A DNA stretch of 64,000 nucleotides from Microbacterium testaceum StLB037 (lineage in GTDB: Bacteria; Actinomycetota; Actinomycetes; Actinomycetales; Microbacteriaceae). The first letter of the stretch is position 1; the number at the start of each line of letters is the position of its first letter. Positions 1 through 8,621 of the stretch are shown in pieces. The notes beneath the pieces were generated by a model. The model had not been told where the DNA came from and did not search any database. It was given only the letters and a program-made list of their open reading frames with translations. The position numbers and the translations under genes were made by a program. The DNA lies in NCBI RefSeq assembly GCF_000202635.1, contig NC_015125.1, positions 3,534,001-3,598,000 on the forward strand. Direction: 5' to 3'.

Positions 1-344
1 GGGCGATCGCCGATCTTCGGGCGCACGGTGTCGTGCCCGAGGACGCGTTGGTCATCCTCGACGGCAATCACGACTACATCACACCGGCGGGAGAGTCGGG
101 TCTCCGTGTTCAGCCCATCGTGAAGGCCGACCGGGACTGCGCGAGTGCCGCCGCGGCATCCGTCATCGCCAAGGTCGCGCGCGACACCGTCATGACGTAT
201 CTGCACGACGATCTGCCGGCGTATGGCTGGGCGCGCAACAAGGGGTACGCGAGCCTCGATCACCGCGAGGCGATCTCGGCTCACGGGATGAGCGTGCACC
301 ACCGGCACTCGTGGGCGATCGCCGCGGCGCCGACGCTGTTCTGA
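1..344 (+). CDS. rnhB: Ribonuclease HII, C-terminal part (5' end outside the window)
   Basis: Removes ribonucleotides and RNA primers from RNA:DNA duplexes in the cytoplasm. The open frame enters from the window edge (first full codon at base 3) and ends at the stop at 342-344. The visible part carries the family's C-terminal signature: GNHDY, then IVKADRDCASAAAASVIAKV followed by ARD, where the second catalytic aspartate of the D-E-D-D set and the conserved lysine lie. The N-terminal metal-binding DEVGRG segment is outside the window. It is followed by a DUF2469 gene, as in most actinobacteria. Confidence 0.93.
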   Translation, partial: AIADLRAHGVVPEDALVILDGNHDYITPAGESGLRVQPIVKADRDCASAAAASVIAKVARDTVMTYLHDDLPAYGWARNKGYASLDHREAISAHGMSVHHRHSWAIAAAPTLF

Positions 345-422
345 TCCGGCTCGACGCGGACGCGCCCGGGGCGAGGGCGCCGTGCGACCCCGAGGACCGG
401 GCGCACCTAGGATGGAGAGACC

Positions 423-746
423 ATGGATGACGACGTCTTCGAGGATTACGACCGCGAACTCGAACTGGCCCTGTACCGCGAGTATCGCGACGTCGTGCAG
501 CAGTTCCAGTACGTGATCGAGACCGAACGCCGGTTCTACCTGGCCAACGACGTGAACGTCGTCCGCCGCGACACCGAGCACGACTTCTACTTCGAGATCT
601 CGATGTCCGACGTGTGGGTGTGGGACATCTACCGTGCCGACCGTTTCGTGAAGTCGGTGCGCGTGCTCACGTTCAAGGACGTGAACGTCGAAGAGCTCTC
701 GCGTCGGGACTTCCAGCTCCCGGAGGAGCTCTCGCTCGACAACTGA
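423..746 (+). CDS. DUF2469 family protein
   Basis: Small acidic protein of 107 residues matching the actinobacterial DUF2469 family, which normally sits between rnhB and yraN. The sequence is aromatic and charged (MDDDVFEDYDRELELALYREY at the start, VWVWDIYRADRF near residue 65) with no signal peptide or membrane segment. Function is unknown. A TAGGAT hexamer at 408-413 ends nine bases before the ATG, with GGAGAGA between, so the transcript leader would be very short. Confidence 0.88.
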   Translation: MDDDVFEDYDRELELALYREYRDVVQQFQYVIETERRFYLANDVNVVRRDTEHDFYFEISMSDVWVWDIYRADRFVKSVRVLTFKDVNVEELSRRDFQLPEELSLDN

Positions 747-866
747 GGGGCGTGACCCGGCATCGCACGGGTGAGCCTCCTCCCCATTCCGGGGATTGGC
801 GGGTCCATCCACGGAAGGCCGGGGTGAGCCCTCGACACGTCGTCTCGGGATGCCACGCTCTCGGGC

Positions 867-1229
867 ATGGCAGCGAAAGACGAACTCGGACGAGCCGGCG
901 AGAACCGCGCGGTGGCGCATCTGCGCACCAGTGGCTACCGGATCCTCGACCGCAACTGGCGGTGTTCCCAGGGCGAGATCGACATCGTCGCGGACCATCA
1001 CGGCGCTCTCGTGGTGATCGAGGTCAAGACCCGCACGAGCGAGGCGTTCGGTCACCCGTTCGACGCGATCGATGCGCGGAAAGCCGCGCGGCTCTGGCGA
1101 CTGGCGATGGCCTGGATGGCGGAGCACCCCGATGAGGCACGCGGACGCCGACTCCGCATCGATGCCATCGCGGTGACCGGCCCCGACCCCGCGACGGGCC
1201 GGCTCGAGCACCTGGAGGACGCGCTGTGA
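867..1229 (+). CDS. yraN: YraN/UPF0102 family nuclease-fold protein
   Basis: 120-residue protein of the YraN family, which has the restriction-endonuclease-like fold of Holliday-junction resolvases; its true substrate is not settled. Visible core: GENRAVAHLRTSGYRILDRN at about residues 10-30, then EIDIVADHHGALVVIEVKTR, which holds the E-x-D ... E-V-K catalytic-type motif. The last codons overlap the next gene by 4 bases (GTGA), so the two are probably translationally coupled in a DNA-uptake/recombination operon with yifB and dprA. Confidence 0.88.
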   Translation: MAAKDELGRAGENRAVAHLRTSGYRILDRNWRCSQGEIDIVADHHGALVVIEVKTRTSEAFGHPFDAIDARKAARLWRLAMAWMAEHPDEARGRRLRIDAIAVTGPDPATGRLEHLEDAL

Positions 1230-2749
1230 CCGTCGCGCGCACCTGGGCCGTGGCGCTCTCGGGCCTGCGCGGAGACCTCGTCGACGTCGAAGCAGATCTG
1301 TCGCAGCAGACCCCGGAGTTCTCCATCATCGGCCTGCCGGACAAGGCCCTCGGCGAGGCGGGCCGCCGCGTGCGAAACGCCTGCGCGAACCGCGGGCTCG
1401 ATCTGCCCAAGCGTCGGATCACCGTCAACCTGTCCCCGGCGAGCCTCCCCAAGCGCGGTTCGGGGTTCGACGTCGCGATCGCGGTGGCGGCGCTCGCGAC
1501 GACGGGGATGATGGATGCCACTCGCGTCGCCACCACCGTGCACATCGGGGAGCTCGGGCTCGACGGTCGGTTGCGTCCGGTTCCGGGAGTGCTCCCCGCG
1601 GTCGTCGCGGCGCAGCGGGCGGGGCACCGTCGTGTCGTCGTTCCGGCGGCCAACGCGGGGGAGGCTCGACTCGTCGACGGCGTGGAGGTGTGTGCCGCGA
1701 AGTGCCTCGCCGAGGTCGTCCGGTGGCACGGGGGTACCTGTGACGCGATCGAGCTCGAGCCCGTGCTCCCCAGCGCGCCGCCCCCGACCGACGAGGCCCC
1801 GCTCGAACTCGCAGACGTCGTCGGACAGACGGATGCGGTCGACGCGCTCGTCGTCGCGGCAGCCGGAGGCCATCACATGCTCATGAGCGGGCCACCCGGT
1901 GCGGGGAAGACGATGTTGGCTCGACGGCTTCCCGGCATCCTTCCCGACCTCGACGATGAGGCGGCCCTGTCCGTGGCATCCGTGCGCTCGCTCTCCGGCG
2001 AGACCGTGGTGCACCTGTCCCGGACACCCCCGTTCGAGAGTCCTCACCACGGTGCGAGTGCGGCCGCCCTCATCGGGGGCGGATCAGGGGTGGTGCGTCC
2101 CGGCGCGATCGCTCGCGCGAGCGAGGGCGTGCTGTTTCTGGACGAGGGAGGCGAGTTCCCCGCCTCCGTGCTCGACGCGCTCCGTCAGCCGCTGGAGAGC
2201 GGGGTGATCCATCTGCACCGCTCCGGCGTTGCCGCGACCTATCCGGCTCGGTTCCAGCTCGTCGTCGCGACGAACCCCTGTCCCTGCGGGCAGCATGGCG
2301 TTCCCGGCGGGTCGTGCGAGTGCGCGCCGCAGGCCATCCGGCGATACACCCGTCGGCTGTCGGGACCGCTTCTGGACCGGATCGACATCGACTTGCGCCT
2401 CCAGCGGGTGTCCGCTGCGCGCCGCGAGGCCGAGGCGCGGACCGTCACCACGCGGGAGGCCCGGGCGATTGTTGTCACCGCCCGTGAGCGGGCCGCCCGG
2501 CGGTGGGTCGATACCCCGTGGTCGCGCAACGCCGACGTCCCCGGGACGTGGATACGGGGGCCGGCTGCGCCCTCGGCCGAGGTCCTGCGGCCCCTGGACG
2601 TCGCGCTTCGCCGCGGAGCGCTGACCTTGCGCGGCTACGACCGGTTGCTGCGCGTGGCGTGGACGGTGGCCGACATCGCCGGCCACGACGAGATCACGGT
2701 CGACGACATCGGACGCGCGTTGTACCTGCGGCGGGGGATGAGCGCGTGA
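1226..2749 (+). CDS. YifB/ComM-family Mg-chelatase-like AAA+ ATPase
   Basis: 507 residues. ComM in naturally competent bacteria is a hexameric helicase that drives branch migration during transformation; in other bacteria the homologue is called YifB. An N-terminal Lon-protease-like ChlI domain (residues about 1-170) is followed by an AAA+ domain with Walker A GPPGAGKTML and Walker B GVLFLDEGGEFP, and a Mg-chelatase C-terminal domain containing LLDRIDIDLRLQRV. A CPCGQHG...C cluster (residues about 350-365) is characteristic of the family. GTG start at 1226 overlaps yraN and has GGAGG at about 1213. It overlaps dprA by 4 bases. Confidence 0.93.
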   Translation: MTVARTWAVALSGLRGDLVDVEADLSQQTPEFSIIGLPDKALGEAGRRVRNACANRGLDLPKRRITVNLSPASLPKRGSGFDVAIAVAALATTGMMDATRVATTVHIGELGLDGRLRPVPGVLPAVVAAQRAGHRRVVVPAANAGEARLVDGVEVCAAKCLAEVVRWHGGTCDAIELEPVLPSAPPPTDEAPLELADVVGQTDAVDALVVAAAGGHHMLMSGPPGAGKTMLARRLPGILPDLDDEAALSVASVRSLSGETVVHLSRTPPFESPHHGASAAALIGGGSGVVRPGAIARASEGVLFLDEGGEFPASVLDALRQPLESGVIHLHRSGVAATYPARFQLVVATNPCPCGQHGVPGGSCECAPQAIRRYTRRLSGPLLDRIDIDLRLQRVSAARREAEARTVTTREARAIVVTARERAARRWVDTPWSRNADVPGTWIRGPAAPSAEVLRPLDVALRRGALTLRGYDRLLRVAWTVADIAGHDEITVDDIGRALYLRRGMSA

Positions 2750-3909
2750 CCCTGCCGGACCTGTCGACGGATGCCGCGCGCTCCGCGCTCCGCGGCATCG
2801 ACGGCGTCGTCGCCGGCGCCGAGCAGGAGACCTATGCGCGGGTCGTGTGGAACGTGATCGCCGAGCCCGGCGACGGCGCGGCGGGCGCGTTGATCGCGGC
2901 CGTGGGTCCCGTCGAGGCTCTCCGTGTCGCGGCGGCGCCCTCGGAGGACCGATGGGCGCCGGCCCGCGCGCGGTGGACTCCGCGGTTGCGTTCCGATGCC
3001 GTCCGCGGTGCTCTCGACGGTGCGCGGCGAGCGGGCGTACGACTCGTGGTGCCCGGTGACCCGTCGTGGCCGTCGCGGGTGGACGATCTGGGCGTGCATG
3101 CCCCGGTGGCGTTGTGGGTGCGCGGTTGCACGGAGATGAACCATGCCCCGTCCGTCGCCATCGTGGGCGCGCGAGCGGCCACCCCGTACGGCGAGGGGGT
3201 CACGGCCGACCTCTCCGCCGAACTCGGCGCTGCCGGCGTCACGATCGTGTCGGGCGCGGCCTACGGCATCGACGGCGCGGCGCATCGAGCCGCTCTGGCA
3301 GCCGGGGCGCGAACCGTGGCGTTCCTCGCGGGCGGAGTGGATCGGGCCTACCCGCGGGGGCACGAAGGGCTCCTCGACCGCATCGCCGACACCGGTGCGG
3401 TGTGGAGTGAGACACCGTGCGGCTCCAGTCCCACGAAGTGGCGGTTCCTCTCGCGGAACAGGCTCATCGCCGCGATGGCGGACGCCGTGGTGGTCGTCGA
3501 AGCGGGATGGCGAAGCGGATCGTTGAACACGGCCGCCCACGCGGCGACGCTCGGTCGGGCGCTCGGGGCGGTCCCCGGCCCGATCACGTCGGCCGCCTCG
3601 GCCGGATGCCATCGCATCCTGCGCGAGTACGGGGGAGTGTGCGTGACGTCGGCGGACGATGTCCGCGAGATGATCGGCCACTCACCCGAACCCGACGCCG
3701 GCGCCACTTCCCGCGGCGGCGAGGGCCGAACGGATGACACGACCCGGCTGTTCGACGCCCTGTCGAGCCGGGTCGCCCGGGGCGCGGACGACATCGCGCG
3801 TCGAAGCGGACTGTCCTCTGCCCAGGTGCAGACGCAGCTCGGCCTGGCTCAGCTCGCGGGACGCGTGGTGAGGGATGAGGACGGCGGATGGCGCTCGGTA
3901 CGCGGATGA
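2746..3909 (+). CDS. dprA: DNA-processing protein DprA
   Basis: 387 residues from a GTG at 2746 that overlaps the yifB stop (GTGA); a longer in-frame extension upstream exists but lies wholly inside yifB and is rejected. DprA loads RecA on incoming single-stranded DNA in transformation and is kept widely in non-competent bacteria. The Rossmann core is clear: VAIVGARAATPYGEGV, then IVSGAAYGIDGAAHRAAL, FLAGGVDRAYPRGHEGLL and FLSRNRLIAAMADAVVVVEA. A C-terminal winged-helix segment (about residues 325-385) follows. Its pairing with a ComM-like gene suggests a shared recombination role. Confidence 0.94.
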   Translation: MTLPDLSTDAARSALRGIDGVVAGAEQETYARVVWNVIAEPGDGAAGALIAAVGPVEALRVAAAPSEDRWAPARARWTPRLRSDAVRGALDGARRAGVRLVVPGDPSWPSRVDDLGVHAPVALWVRGCTEMNHAPSVAIVGARAATPYGEGVTADLSAELGAAGVTIVSGAAYGIDGAAHRAALAAGARTVAFLAGGVDRAYPRGHEGLLDRIADTGAVWSETPCGSSPTKWRFLSRNRLIAAMADAVVVVEAGWRSGSLNTAAHAATLGRALGAVPGPITSAASAGCHRILREYGGVCVTSADDVREMIGHSPEPDAGATSRGGEGRTDDTTRLFDALSSRVARGADDIARRSGLSSAQVQTQLGLAQLAGRVVRDEDGGWRSVRG

Positions 3910-3969
3910 GAAACCGGATGCCGTGCGCGCCCTCCGCTGTCGGGGCTCGCGCGGGGGCAGGCTGGACGC

Positions 3970-4875
3970 ATGCGCATCTCCGTCGCCGCCGAGGCGTTCT
4001 TGACGCACCTCGCCACGGTGCGTCGGCTCTCGCCCGCGACGGTCCGCGCCTACCGCTCCGACCTCGCGGATCTGGCCCGCTCGACCGGCGATGCTCCGCT
4101 CGACGAACTCGACATCGAGGCGCTCCGGCAGTGGCAGTGGGAAGCGACTTCCGCGGGACGGGCGAAGGCGACTGCCGCCCGCCGCACCTCGGCCGCCCGG
4201 GCATTCCTCTCCTGGGCGCGGGAAGAGGGCCTGATCGAGGTCGACCCGTCCCCCCGTCTCGTGGCCCCCAAGCGCGGACGCACGCTCCCCGTCGTGGCGA
4301 CGACCTCCGCGCTGGACGAGGTGCTCGCGGGAGCGGCGGCCCACGCGGAGTCGGGAGAACCCGTCGCCCTGCGCGATCACGCGATACTCGAGGTCCTGTA
4401 CGGGTCGGGGGCGCGGGTGTCGGAGCTGTGTGGCCTCGACCTCGACGACGTCGATCGGGAGAGCCGGACGCTCCGTGTACGGGGCAAGGGCGACAGAGAA
4501 CGGGTCGTTCCGTACGGTGTGCCGGCGGCCCGCGCCCTCGAGGCGTACGTCGTGCGCGGGCGACCCGTCTTGAGTGCTCGGGGCGACGGCGTGGCCGGAC
4601 CCGCGGTGTTCCTCGGCGCACGCGGAGCGCGCCTGGGACCCCGTGCCGTGCATGCGCTCGTGTCGAGGGTGGTCGCACCCGTCGTGGGCGCGGAGACACT
4701 GGGGCCGCACGCCCTGCGGCATTCCGCGGCGACGCACCTCCTGGACGGCGGCGCAGACCTCCGCAGCGTGCAGGAGATCCTGGGCCACGCGAGTCTCGGG
4801 ACCACGCAGATCTACACGCACGTGTCGGGCGAGCGGTTGCGCGAGGCCTACCGGCTGGCGCATCCGCGCGCGTGA
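3970..4875 (+). CDS. xerC: Tyrosine recombinase XerC
   Basis: 301 residues, the usual Xer length. Resolves chromosome dimers at dif with XerD and FtsK. N-terminal SAM-like DNA-binding domain (about 1-90: TVRRLSPATVRAYRSDLADL) and C-terminal catalytic domain with YGSGARVSELCGLDLDD (first Arg), HALRHSAATHLLDGGADLRS (H-x-x-R box) and LGHASLGTTQIYTHVS (His and the Tyr nucleophile). ATG at 3970 lies six bases after CAGGCT. No dif-like site was recognised nearby. Confidence 0.93.
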   Translation: MRISVAAEAFLTHLATVRRLSPATVRAYRSDLADLARSTGDAPLDELDIEALRQWQWEATSAGRAKATAARRTSAARAFLSWAREEGLIEVDPSPRLVAPKRGRTLPVVATTSALDEVLAGAAAHAESGEPVALRDHAILEVLYGSGARVSELCGLDLDDVDRESRTLRVRGKGDRERVVPYGVPAARALEAYVVRGRPVLSARGDGVAGPAVFLGARGARLGPRAVHALVSRVVAPVVGAETLGPHALRHSAATHLLDGGADLRSVQEILGHASLGTTQIYTHVSGERLREAYRLAHPRA

Positions 4876-5042
4876 CCCGCCCTCGGCGTACGGCCTGCCT
4901 TCCCGGGCGAGAACAACCGCCGCACCGCGAGGCATCCGTTCCGATCGTGTCGGGCTGCACAGACGTCAGGCTGCGCGTCGACCGCCGCGGTTCGCATCCG
5001 CGGGGATGGCGCCCGCGCCCGCTCGGCCCTACCGTGGGAGAG

Positions 5043-5672
5043 GTGAACGTTCGTGGCCGGGTCCTGAGCGCTGCCGTCGGAGCGGGGACCCTCGCCGTCG
5101 CTCTGGCTGCATGCTCGCTGTCCCCGCAGCCGACGGTGGCGCGTCTTCCCCCGGCGGCGGGTGCCAGCGCGGCGCCCACGGTGAACGTCCCGGCGCCCTC
5201 GGTCGTCCCCGCCGCGCCCTCCTCCGTCCCCTCGGCGACGGACGACGCCGGAAGCACCGACGACGCCGGCACCACGGACGATGACGCGGTGACGTGCGCG
5301 GACGGCGCACCGACGTCGATCTCCGGAAGCGAGCAGACCGTGCGTGTGACGGGCTCCTGCGCACAGCTCTCGGTCTCCGGGAGCGCGATGACCGTCGACG
5401 CGACGACGGCGCAGATCGGAACGCTGGCGATCGCGGGTGACCGTGTCCGTGTGGATGCCGCCTCGATCACCGCCCTCTCCGTCCAGGGCAACGATGGTGT
5501 GATCACGTCGGCCGGGGCGATCGAACGCGTCGATCTCAGCGGCGACCGCACCCAGGTGACCGCCGCCGGCGCCATCTCCTCCGTCGCGATCCGCGGTCAG
5601 AACAACGGCGTCCGCGCCGGCGGCGGGATCGGAGACAGCACGATCGAGGGGCGCGACAACCAGGTCGGCTGA
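5043..5672 (+). CDS. DUF3060 lipoprotein
   Basis: 209 residues. The GTG at 5043 lies seven bases after a TACCGT hexamer (5030-5035), so it may be leaderless. A signal peptide ends in the lipobox LAAC (Cys at about residue 22), predicting an outer-leaflet lipoprotein. A long Ala/Pro/Ser/Asp-rich linker (about 25-85) leads to repeated short beta segments (ISGSEQTVRVTGSC, LSVSGSAMTVDA, LAIAGDRVRVDA, LSVQGNDGVITS) typical of DUF3060, which resemble a right-handed beta-helix. Function unknown. Confidence 0.85.
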   Translation: MNVRGRVLSAAVGAGTLAVALAACSLSPQPTVARLPPAAGASAAPTVNVPAPSVVPAAPSSVPSATDDAGSTDDAGTTDDDAVTCADGAPTSISGSEQTVRVTGSCAQLSVSGSAMTVDATTAQIGTLAIAGDRVRVDAASITALSVQGNDGVITSAGAIERVDLSGDRTQVTAAGAISSVAIRGQNNGVRAGGGIGDSTIEGRDNQVG

Positions 5673-5688
5673 CCCGACCCTGCCGGAT

Positions 5689-6186
5689 TCAGCAGCACGG
5701 AAGCAGGACAGCCCGCGGGACACCACCCAGGAGCCGTAGGGGATTGATGTACTCGCCCTCGCGTCGCACGCCGAAGTGGACCGTCCCCGGCCCCGCGTGG
5801 CCTCCTGCCGCGACAACCCCCACCGGCGATCCTCGAGACACGGCGTCGCCCACCTCGCGGTCGGTGAGGACCGGCTCCAGTGTCGTCACGAGGCCGTCCC
5901 CGTGGTCGATCGTGACGACCGCGCGGCCCGCCACCATTCCGACGAACGCGATGCGACCCGCTGCGGGCGCGCGAACGGTGACGGCGGAGCCGAGGTCGAC
6001 ACCGCGGTGGCCCGGGCCGTAGGCGTGCGCGGGCGCCTCGAACCGGCGAACGAGCTGAACGTCGTCGACCGGCCACACCCACCCGCGCTCGGACAGATCA
6101 TCGGCGGCGGCCGGCGATACTCCCGTCGTCACGGCGAGCAGAACCACGACCAGCAGCGCCGGCGCACGGGGAACGAAATGTCTCAC
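5689..6186 (-). CDS. M23 (LytM-like) peptidase domain protein, probably degenerate
   Basis: 165 residues from a GTG at 6186 ([17 protein letters not shown]). The upstream open frame to 6450 runs through the rpsB promoter/leader and is rejected. A Sec signal peptide ends near SPAAADD. A LytM-type domain follows: HRGVDLG supplies the first zinc ligands (H-x-x-x-D). The usual HxH near the C-terminus is TVHFGV here, so the first histidine, normally catalytic, is replaced by Thr. This may be an inactive, regulatory wall-binding protein like EnvC/NlpD-type regulators. It is divergent from rpsB. Confidence 0.82.
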   Translation of the reverse strand: MRHFVPRAPALLVVVLLAVTTGVSPAAADDLSERGWVWPVDDVQLVRRFEAPAHAYGPGHRGVDLGSAVTVRAPAAGRIAFVGMVAGRAVVTIDHGDGLVTTLEPVLTDREVGDAVSRGSPVGVVAAGGHAGPGTVHFGVRREGEYINPLRLLGGVPRAVLLPCC

Positions 6187-6527
6187 GGGGCAATCGTGGC
6201 GGCGACGCTGATCGCCCGGCGCGCGCATCGGCCGGATGGGGGATGCCTCGGCGAAACACGCCGCGGGGGAGGAGCCGTCGCGGAGAGCGTTCGTCGAGCA
6301 CCGTCCTGTACACTGAAGGACGCATCTCGTGTATTCGAGATGACTCCGCGTGCCCAGAGCGCAGCGCGCCGTCCTCCCGGACGGCGCATCGCGTGGCATC
6401 CACACCCCATGGTCCTCCGCTTCGGCGGGTGGCGGGTGTGCGCCGGGCACCAGGCTCGTCGGACGAATCGTCCGGCGCGATCAACCACAACCACGGCGCG
6501 CGAGCGCCCAGAAACAGGAGTACGACC
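6187..6527 (+). promoter_or_regulatory. Intergenic region with rpsB promoter and structured leader
   Basis: 341 bases between the M23 gene and rpsB. TACACT at 6309-6314 is a good -10 candidate, with only a weak -35 near 6286-6295. That leaves a leader of about 205 bases with three hairpins: CATCTCG/CGAGATG near 6322-6342, a perfect 9-bp stem GCGCCGTCC/GGACGGCGC at 6366-6387, and CGGACG/CGTCCG at 6460-6474. Such a leader would fit autogenous control by protein S2, known in other phyla; here that is inference. Confidence 0.6.
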
Positions 6528-7511
6528 ATGGCCGTCGTCACCATCCGCCAGCTGCTCGACAGCGGCGTTCACTTCGGACACCAGACCCGTCGGTGGAACC
6601 CGAAGGTGAAGCGCTTCATCCTGACCGAGCGCTCGGGCATCCACATCATCGACCTGCAGCAGTCGCTCGGGTACATCGACAAGGCGTACGAATTCGTCAA
6701 GGAGACCGTCGCGCACGGCGGCACCATCCTCTTCGTCGGCACCAAGAAGCAGGCGCAGGAAGTCCTCGCCGAGCAGGCGACCCGCGTGGGCCAGCCCTAC
6801 GTCAACCAGCGCTGGCTCGGTGGCCTCCTCACCAACTTCCAGACGGTGTCGAAGCGTCTCGCCCGCATGAAGGAGCTCGAGGAGCTCGACTACGAGAACC
6901 CCGCCGAGAGCGGCTTCACCAAGAAGGAGCTCCTGCTCAAGAAGCGCGAGCTCGACAAGCTGCACAAGTCGCTCGGCGGTATCCGCAACCTGCAGAAGAC
7001 CCCGTCCGCCATCTGGGTCGTCGACGCCAAGCGCGAGCACCTCGCGGTCGACGAGGCCAAGAAGCTCGGCATCCCCGTGATCGGCATTCTCGACACGAAC
7101 GCCGACCCCGACGAGTTCCAGTACCCGATCCCCGGCAACGACGACGCGATCCGCTCCGTGAGCCTGCTCACGCGCATCATCGCCGACGCCGCGGCCGAGG
7201 GCCTGATCCAGCGTCACCAGCCCGCCGGTGAGGACGAGGCCGCCGAGCCCCTCGCCGAGTGGGAGCGTGAACTCCTCGAGTCCGGTGCCCCGGAGCAGTC
7301 GTCCGCCGAGACCGCGAAGGTCGCCGACCTCGCCGAGGCCAAGGCCGAGGCGTCGGAGATCGTCGCCGACGAGCAGGCCGCCGAGGGCCAGGCCGCGACC
7401 GAGTCGGCCGATGACGCCGCCGGTGCCGAGGCTCACGACGAGGCTGTCGCCGCCGCGTCGGGCGAGTCCGCCGCCGAGGTCGCCGACGCCGAGGCTGCTG
7501 ACAGCAAGTAA
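6528..7511 (+). CDS. rpsB: 30S ribosomal protein S2
   Basis: 327 residues. The ATG at 6528 follows CAGGAG with good spacing; the frame upstream is leader. The S2 core is unmistakable ([53 protein letters not shown]). S2 cores end near residue 235; here an extra tail of about 90 residues, rich in Ala, Glu and Asp, follows. Acidic tails of this type are common in actinobacterial S2. It pairs with tsf in the near-universal rpsB-tsf-pyrH-frr order. Confidence 0.97.
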   Translation: MAVVTIRQLLDSGVHFGHQTRRWNPKVKRFILTERSGIHIIDLQQSLGYIDKAYEFVKETVAHGGTILFVGTKKQAQEVLAEQATRVGQPYVNQRWLGGLLTNFQTVSKRLARMKELEELDYENPAESGFTKKELLLKKRELDKLHKSLGGIRNLQKTPSAIWVVDAKREHLAVDEAKKLGIPVIGILDTNADPDEFQYPIPGNDDAIRSVSLLTRIIADAAAEGLIQRHQPAGEDEAAEPLAEWERELLESGAPEQSSAETAKVADLAEAKAEASEIVADEQAAEGQAATESADDAAGAEAHDEAVAAASGESAAEVADAEAADSK

Positions 7512-7570
7512 TCCGCGCGACACGCGTCACCTCCGGGTGTCACGCGCGTCACCCGCACAGGCTACGATCC

Positions 7571-7621
7571 GGCGGGGTCGTGACCGGACCTCCTCGTGAG
7601 GCACGGTGCCACGACCCCGCC
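7571..7621 (+). promoter_or_regulatory. Hairpin plus U-tract ahead of tsf (possible attenuator)
   Basis: A perfect 12-bp stem, GGCGGGGTCGTG at 7571-7582 with CACGACCCCGCC at 7610-7621, encloses a 27-base loop and is followed by GAGCTTTTATC. This looks like an intrinsic terminator placed between rpsB and tsf. A TACGAT hexamer at 7563-7568 could also start a transcript at about 7575, inside the left arm. Confidence 0.6.
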
Positions 7622-7663
7622 GAGCTTTTATCAAGAACGCACACGACAAGGAGACGCCACACC

Positions 7664-8491
7664 ATGGCAAACTTCACGATCGCCGACATCAAGGCGCTGC
7701 GCGAGCAGCTCGGCACCGGCATGGTCGACACCAAGAAGGCGCTCGAGGAGGCCGACGGCGACGTCGAGAAGGCCGTCGAGATCCTGCGCCTCAAGGGCGC
7801 CAAGGGCAACGCGAAGCGCGCTGACCGCTCGACGAGCGAAGGCCTCGTCGTCGCCCGCGAGAACAACGGTTCGGTCACTCTGCTCGAGCTCGCCTGCGAG
7901 ACCGACTTCGTCGCCAAGAACGAGCGCTTCATCGCGCTGGCCGACAAGGTCGTCGACGCGGCGGCCGCCGCGGGCGCCGACTCGGTCGAGGCCGCTCTGG
8001 CCGCCGACGCCGACGGTAAGACCGTCGAGCAGCTCATCTCCGACGAGGCCGCGATCATCGGCGAGAAGGTCGAACTGCGTCGCGTGCGCACGATCTCGGG
8101 CGACAAGTTCGAGGTCTACCTGCACAAGACGAGCAAGGACCTTCCCCCGCAGGTCGGCGTGGTGCTCGCTTACACCGGTGACGACGCCGAGACGGCTCGC
8201 TCGATCGCTCAGCACATCTCGTTCGCGAACCCCTCGTACCTCACCCGCGACGCCGTGCCCGAGGCCGACGTCGAGAAGGAGCGCGAGATCGTCACCGAGA
8301 TCTCCCGCAACGAGGGCAAGCCCGAGGCCGCCCTGCCGAAGATCGTCGAGGGCCGCGTCAACGCGTTCTTCAAGCAGGTCGCCCTGCTCGACCAGGACTA
8401 TGCGAAGGACAACAAGCTGTCCGTCGCGAAGGTCGCGTCCGACGCCGGTCTCACGCTGACCGACTTCGCCCGCTTCAAGGTCGGCGCGTAA
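7664..8491 (+). CDS. tsf: Translation elongation factor Ts
   Basis: 275 residues, normal length. Recharges EF-Tu by nucleotide exchange. ATG at 7664 follows AAGGAG (7648-7653); the upstream in-frame extension is leader. N-terminal UBA-like module (ADIKALREQLGTGMVDTKKALEEADGDVEKA) carries the invariant TGxGMxDxKxAL motif; ETDFVAKN follows at about residue 80, then the dimerisation/core repeats. It is followed by a strong terminator. Confidence 0.97.
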   Translation: MANFTIADIKALREQLGTGMVDTKKALEEADGDVEKAVEILRLKGAKGNAKRADRSTSEGLVVARENNGSVTLLELACETDFVAKNERFIALADKVVDAAAAAGADSVEAALAADADGKTVEQLISDEAAIIGEKVELRRVRTISGDKFEVYLHKTSKDLPPQVGVVLAYTGDDAETARSIAQHISFANPSYLTRDAVPEADVEKEREIVTEISRNEGKPEAALPKIVEGRVNAFFKQVALLDQDYAKDNKLSVAKVASDAGLTLTDFARFKVGA

Positions 8492-8518
8492 CACCTCGAC
8501 AGGCTGACGGCCCGTCAC

Positions 8519-8553
8519 AAGGCCCGGGATGCCATGGCATCCCGGGCCTTTTT
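8519..8553 (+). terminator. Intrinsic terminator after tsf
   Basis: A perfect 32-base palindrome (8519-8550) followed directly by a run of T. The arms contain GGATGCC and GGCATCC around a central CATG. It separates rpsB-tsf from pyrH. Confidence 0.9.
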
Positions 8554-8621
8554 CCTGCGCGCGCGACGTTTCGAGTCCGCGGCGCGGCAGATAGTTTGGA
8601 CAGAACGAGAGGACATGACAC

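Noticed and set aside
3584..5575. 663-residue minus-strand frame opposite dprA, xerC and the DUF3060 gene
   Set aside because: Arg/Pro-rich shadow; the plus strand has complete motifs for the real genes.
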